In this document: one piece after another, positions 22,197-22,500 of the stretch | How positions within the stretch are numbered: position 1 is the first letter of the stretch | How the letters are laid out: every line of letters starts with the position of its first letter | NCBI GenBank assembly: GCA_905221605.1 | Contig: CAJNDS010002113.1 | Location: 717,501-740,000 of the forward strand | Direction: 5' to 3' | From: Symbiodinium natans | Lineage: Eukaryota > Sar > Dinophyceae > Suessiales > Symbiodiniaceae | Length of the DNA stretch: 22,500 nt | Notes under the pieces: generated by a model | What the model was told of the DNA's origin: nothing | Databases searched by the model: none | What the model saw: only the letters and a program-made list of their open reading frames with translations | Program-made: the position numbers and the translations under genes

Positions 22197-22384
22197 AAAC
22201 ATCCGGGCTGCGTATAGCAGGCTGTTCAGCAGAATGCTTTTTTGAAGGGTTCTGGATTCCTACTTTGCCATTTTAAGCCCTCAAAGTTATACACTTTGTT
22301 CCCAGGCTTTTGTAGTGAACAGCCTGAACCCATATCCCCCTAAAGGCCCCTGAACCCTCCCTAAATACTCAACGGTTTTCAGAG

Positions 22385-22476
22385 GCCCTGCAGAAGTTTG
22401 ATCAGATCTCTTCGTTCGACGATGCCTTGGGTACCACGAGTGTTTTTGAGAAGCTGCTCCATGGCTGCGAGTTCGG
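22385..22476 (+). CDS. Candidate exon near the right edge
   Basis: The pyrimidine-containing acceptor AACGGTTTTCAGAG|G opens a phase-0 frame reading ALQKFDQISSFDDALGTTSV then FEKLLHGCEF. Composition is strongly protein-like. A GT donor lies inside (CCTTGG|GTACCA at 22431) and other options near 22461-22482. The window ends soon after, where a TTTAGGG-like G-rich stretch begins. Function unknown. Confidence 0.57.
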
Positions 22477-22500
22477 ATTTAAGGGTTCAAGGGGGTTTAG

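Noticed and set aside
22266-22290. Relict dinoflagellate spliced-leader sequence (GCCATTTT...CTCAA)
   Set aside because: The match is gapped and imperfect. The similar TTTGGCTCAA at 17467 is also too short. No exact leader of useful length was found.

Overview
The window looks like nuclear DNA of a dinoflagellate or a close alveolate relative. The reasons are: short TTTAGGG-type telomeric tracts scattered through the interior in both orientations; intron-like junctions with GC as well as GT donors and AG|G acceptors; a short inverted-repeat intron ('introner') inside a readable gene; and a protein with a ubiquitin-like beta-grasp domain of a style common in dinoflagellate proteomes. No ribosome-binding sites, operons, tRNA, rRNA or CRISPR arrays were seen. 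The assignment is inference: no homology search was possible.

Layout. Positions 1-2780 hold alternating C-strand and G-strand telomeric tracts with a few weak exon candidates and short inverted-repeat (MITE-like) elements. Positions 3010-4766 hold the one gene that reads convincingly from start to stop: three exons and about 507 residues, with an N-terminal helical domain, a coiled coil, a W/Y-rich domain, a ubiquitin-like domain and a C-terminal cysteine domain with six CxxC pairs. Its first intron (3136-3248) is an inverted-repeat element with a relative at 22006-22095, and removing it restores the frame exactly. From about 5500 to the right edge there is no long ORF. Instead there are about 25 short coding-like patches (50-130 bases), nearly all on the + strand and bounded by AG on the left and GT/GC/GA on the right. 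They are separated by introns filled with telomeric tracts, microsatellites, homopolymers and MITE-like elements. I read these as mini-exons of one or more genes of unknown function. Exon order, gene number and exact borders are not proven.

Most unusual pattern. Around the mini-exons the telomeric tracts are not randomly oriented. CCCTAAA tracts tend to sit just upstream (intron 3' ends) and TTTAGGG tracts just downstream (intron 5' ends). Each intron would then start and end with complementary repeats. Put the other way, each exon island is framed the way a tiny chromosome would be capped. At least six families of small inverted-repeat elements lie in the same introns. One 21-base motif occurs twice, once with three telomeric units in its middle. 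Telomeric repeats and introners therefore look like the main agents building these introns.
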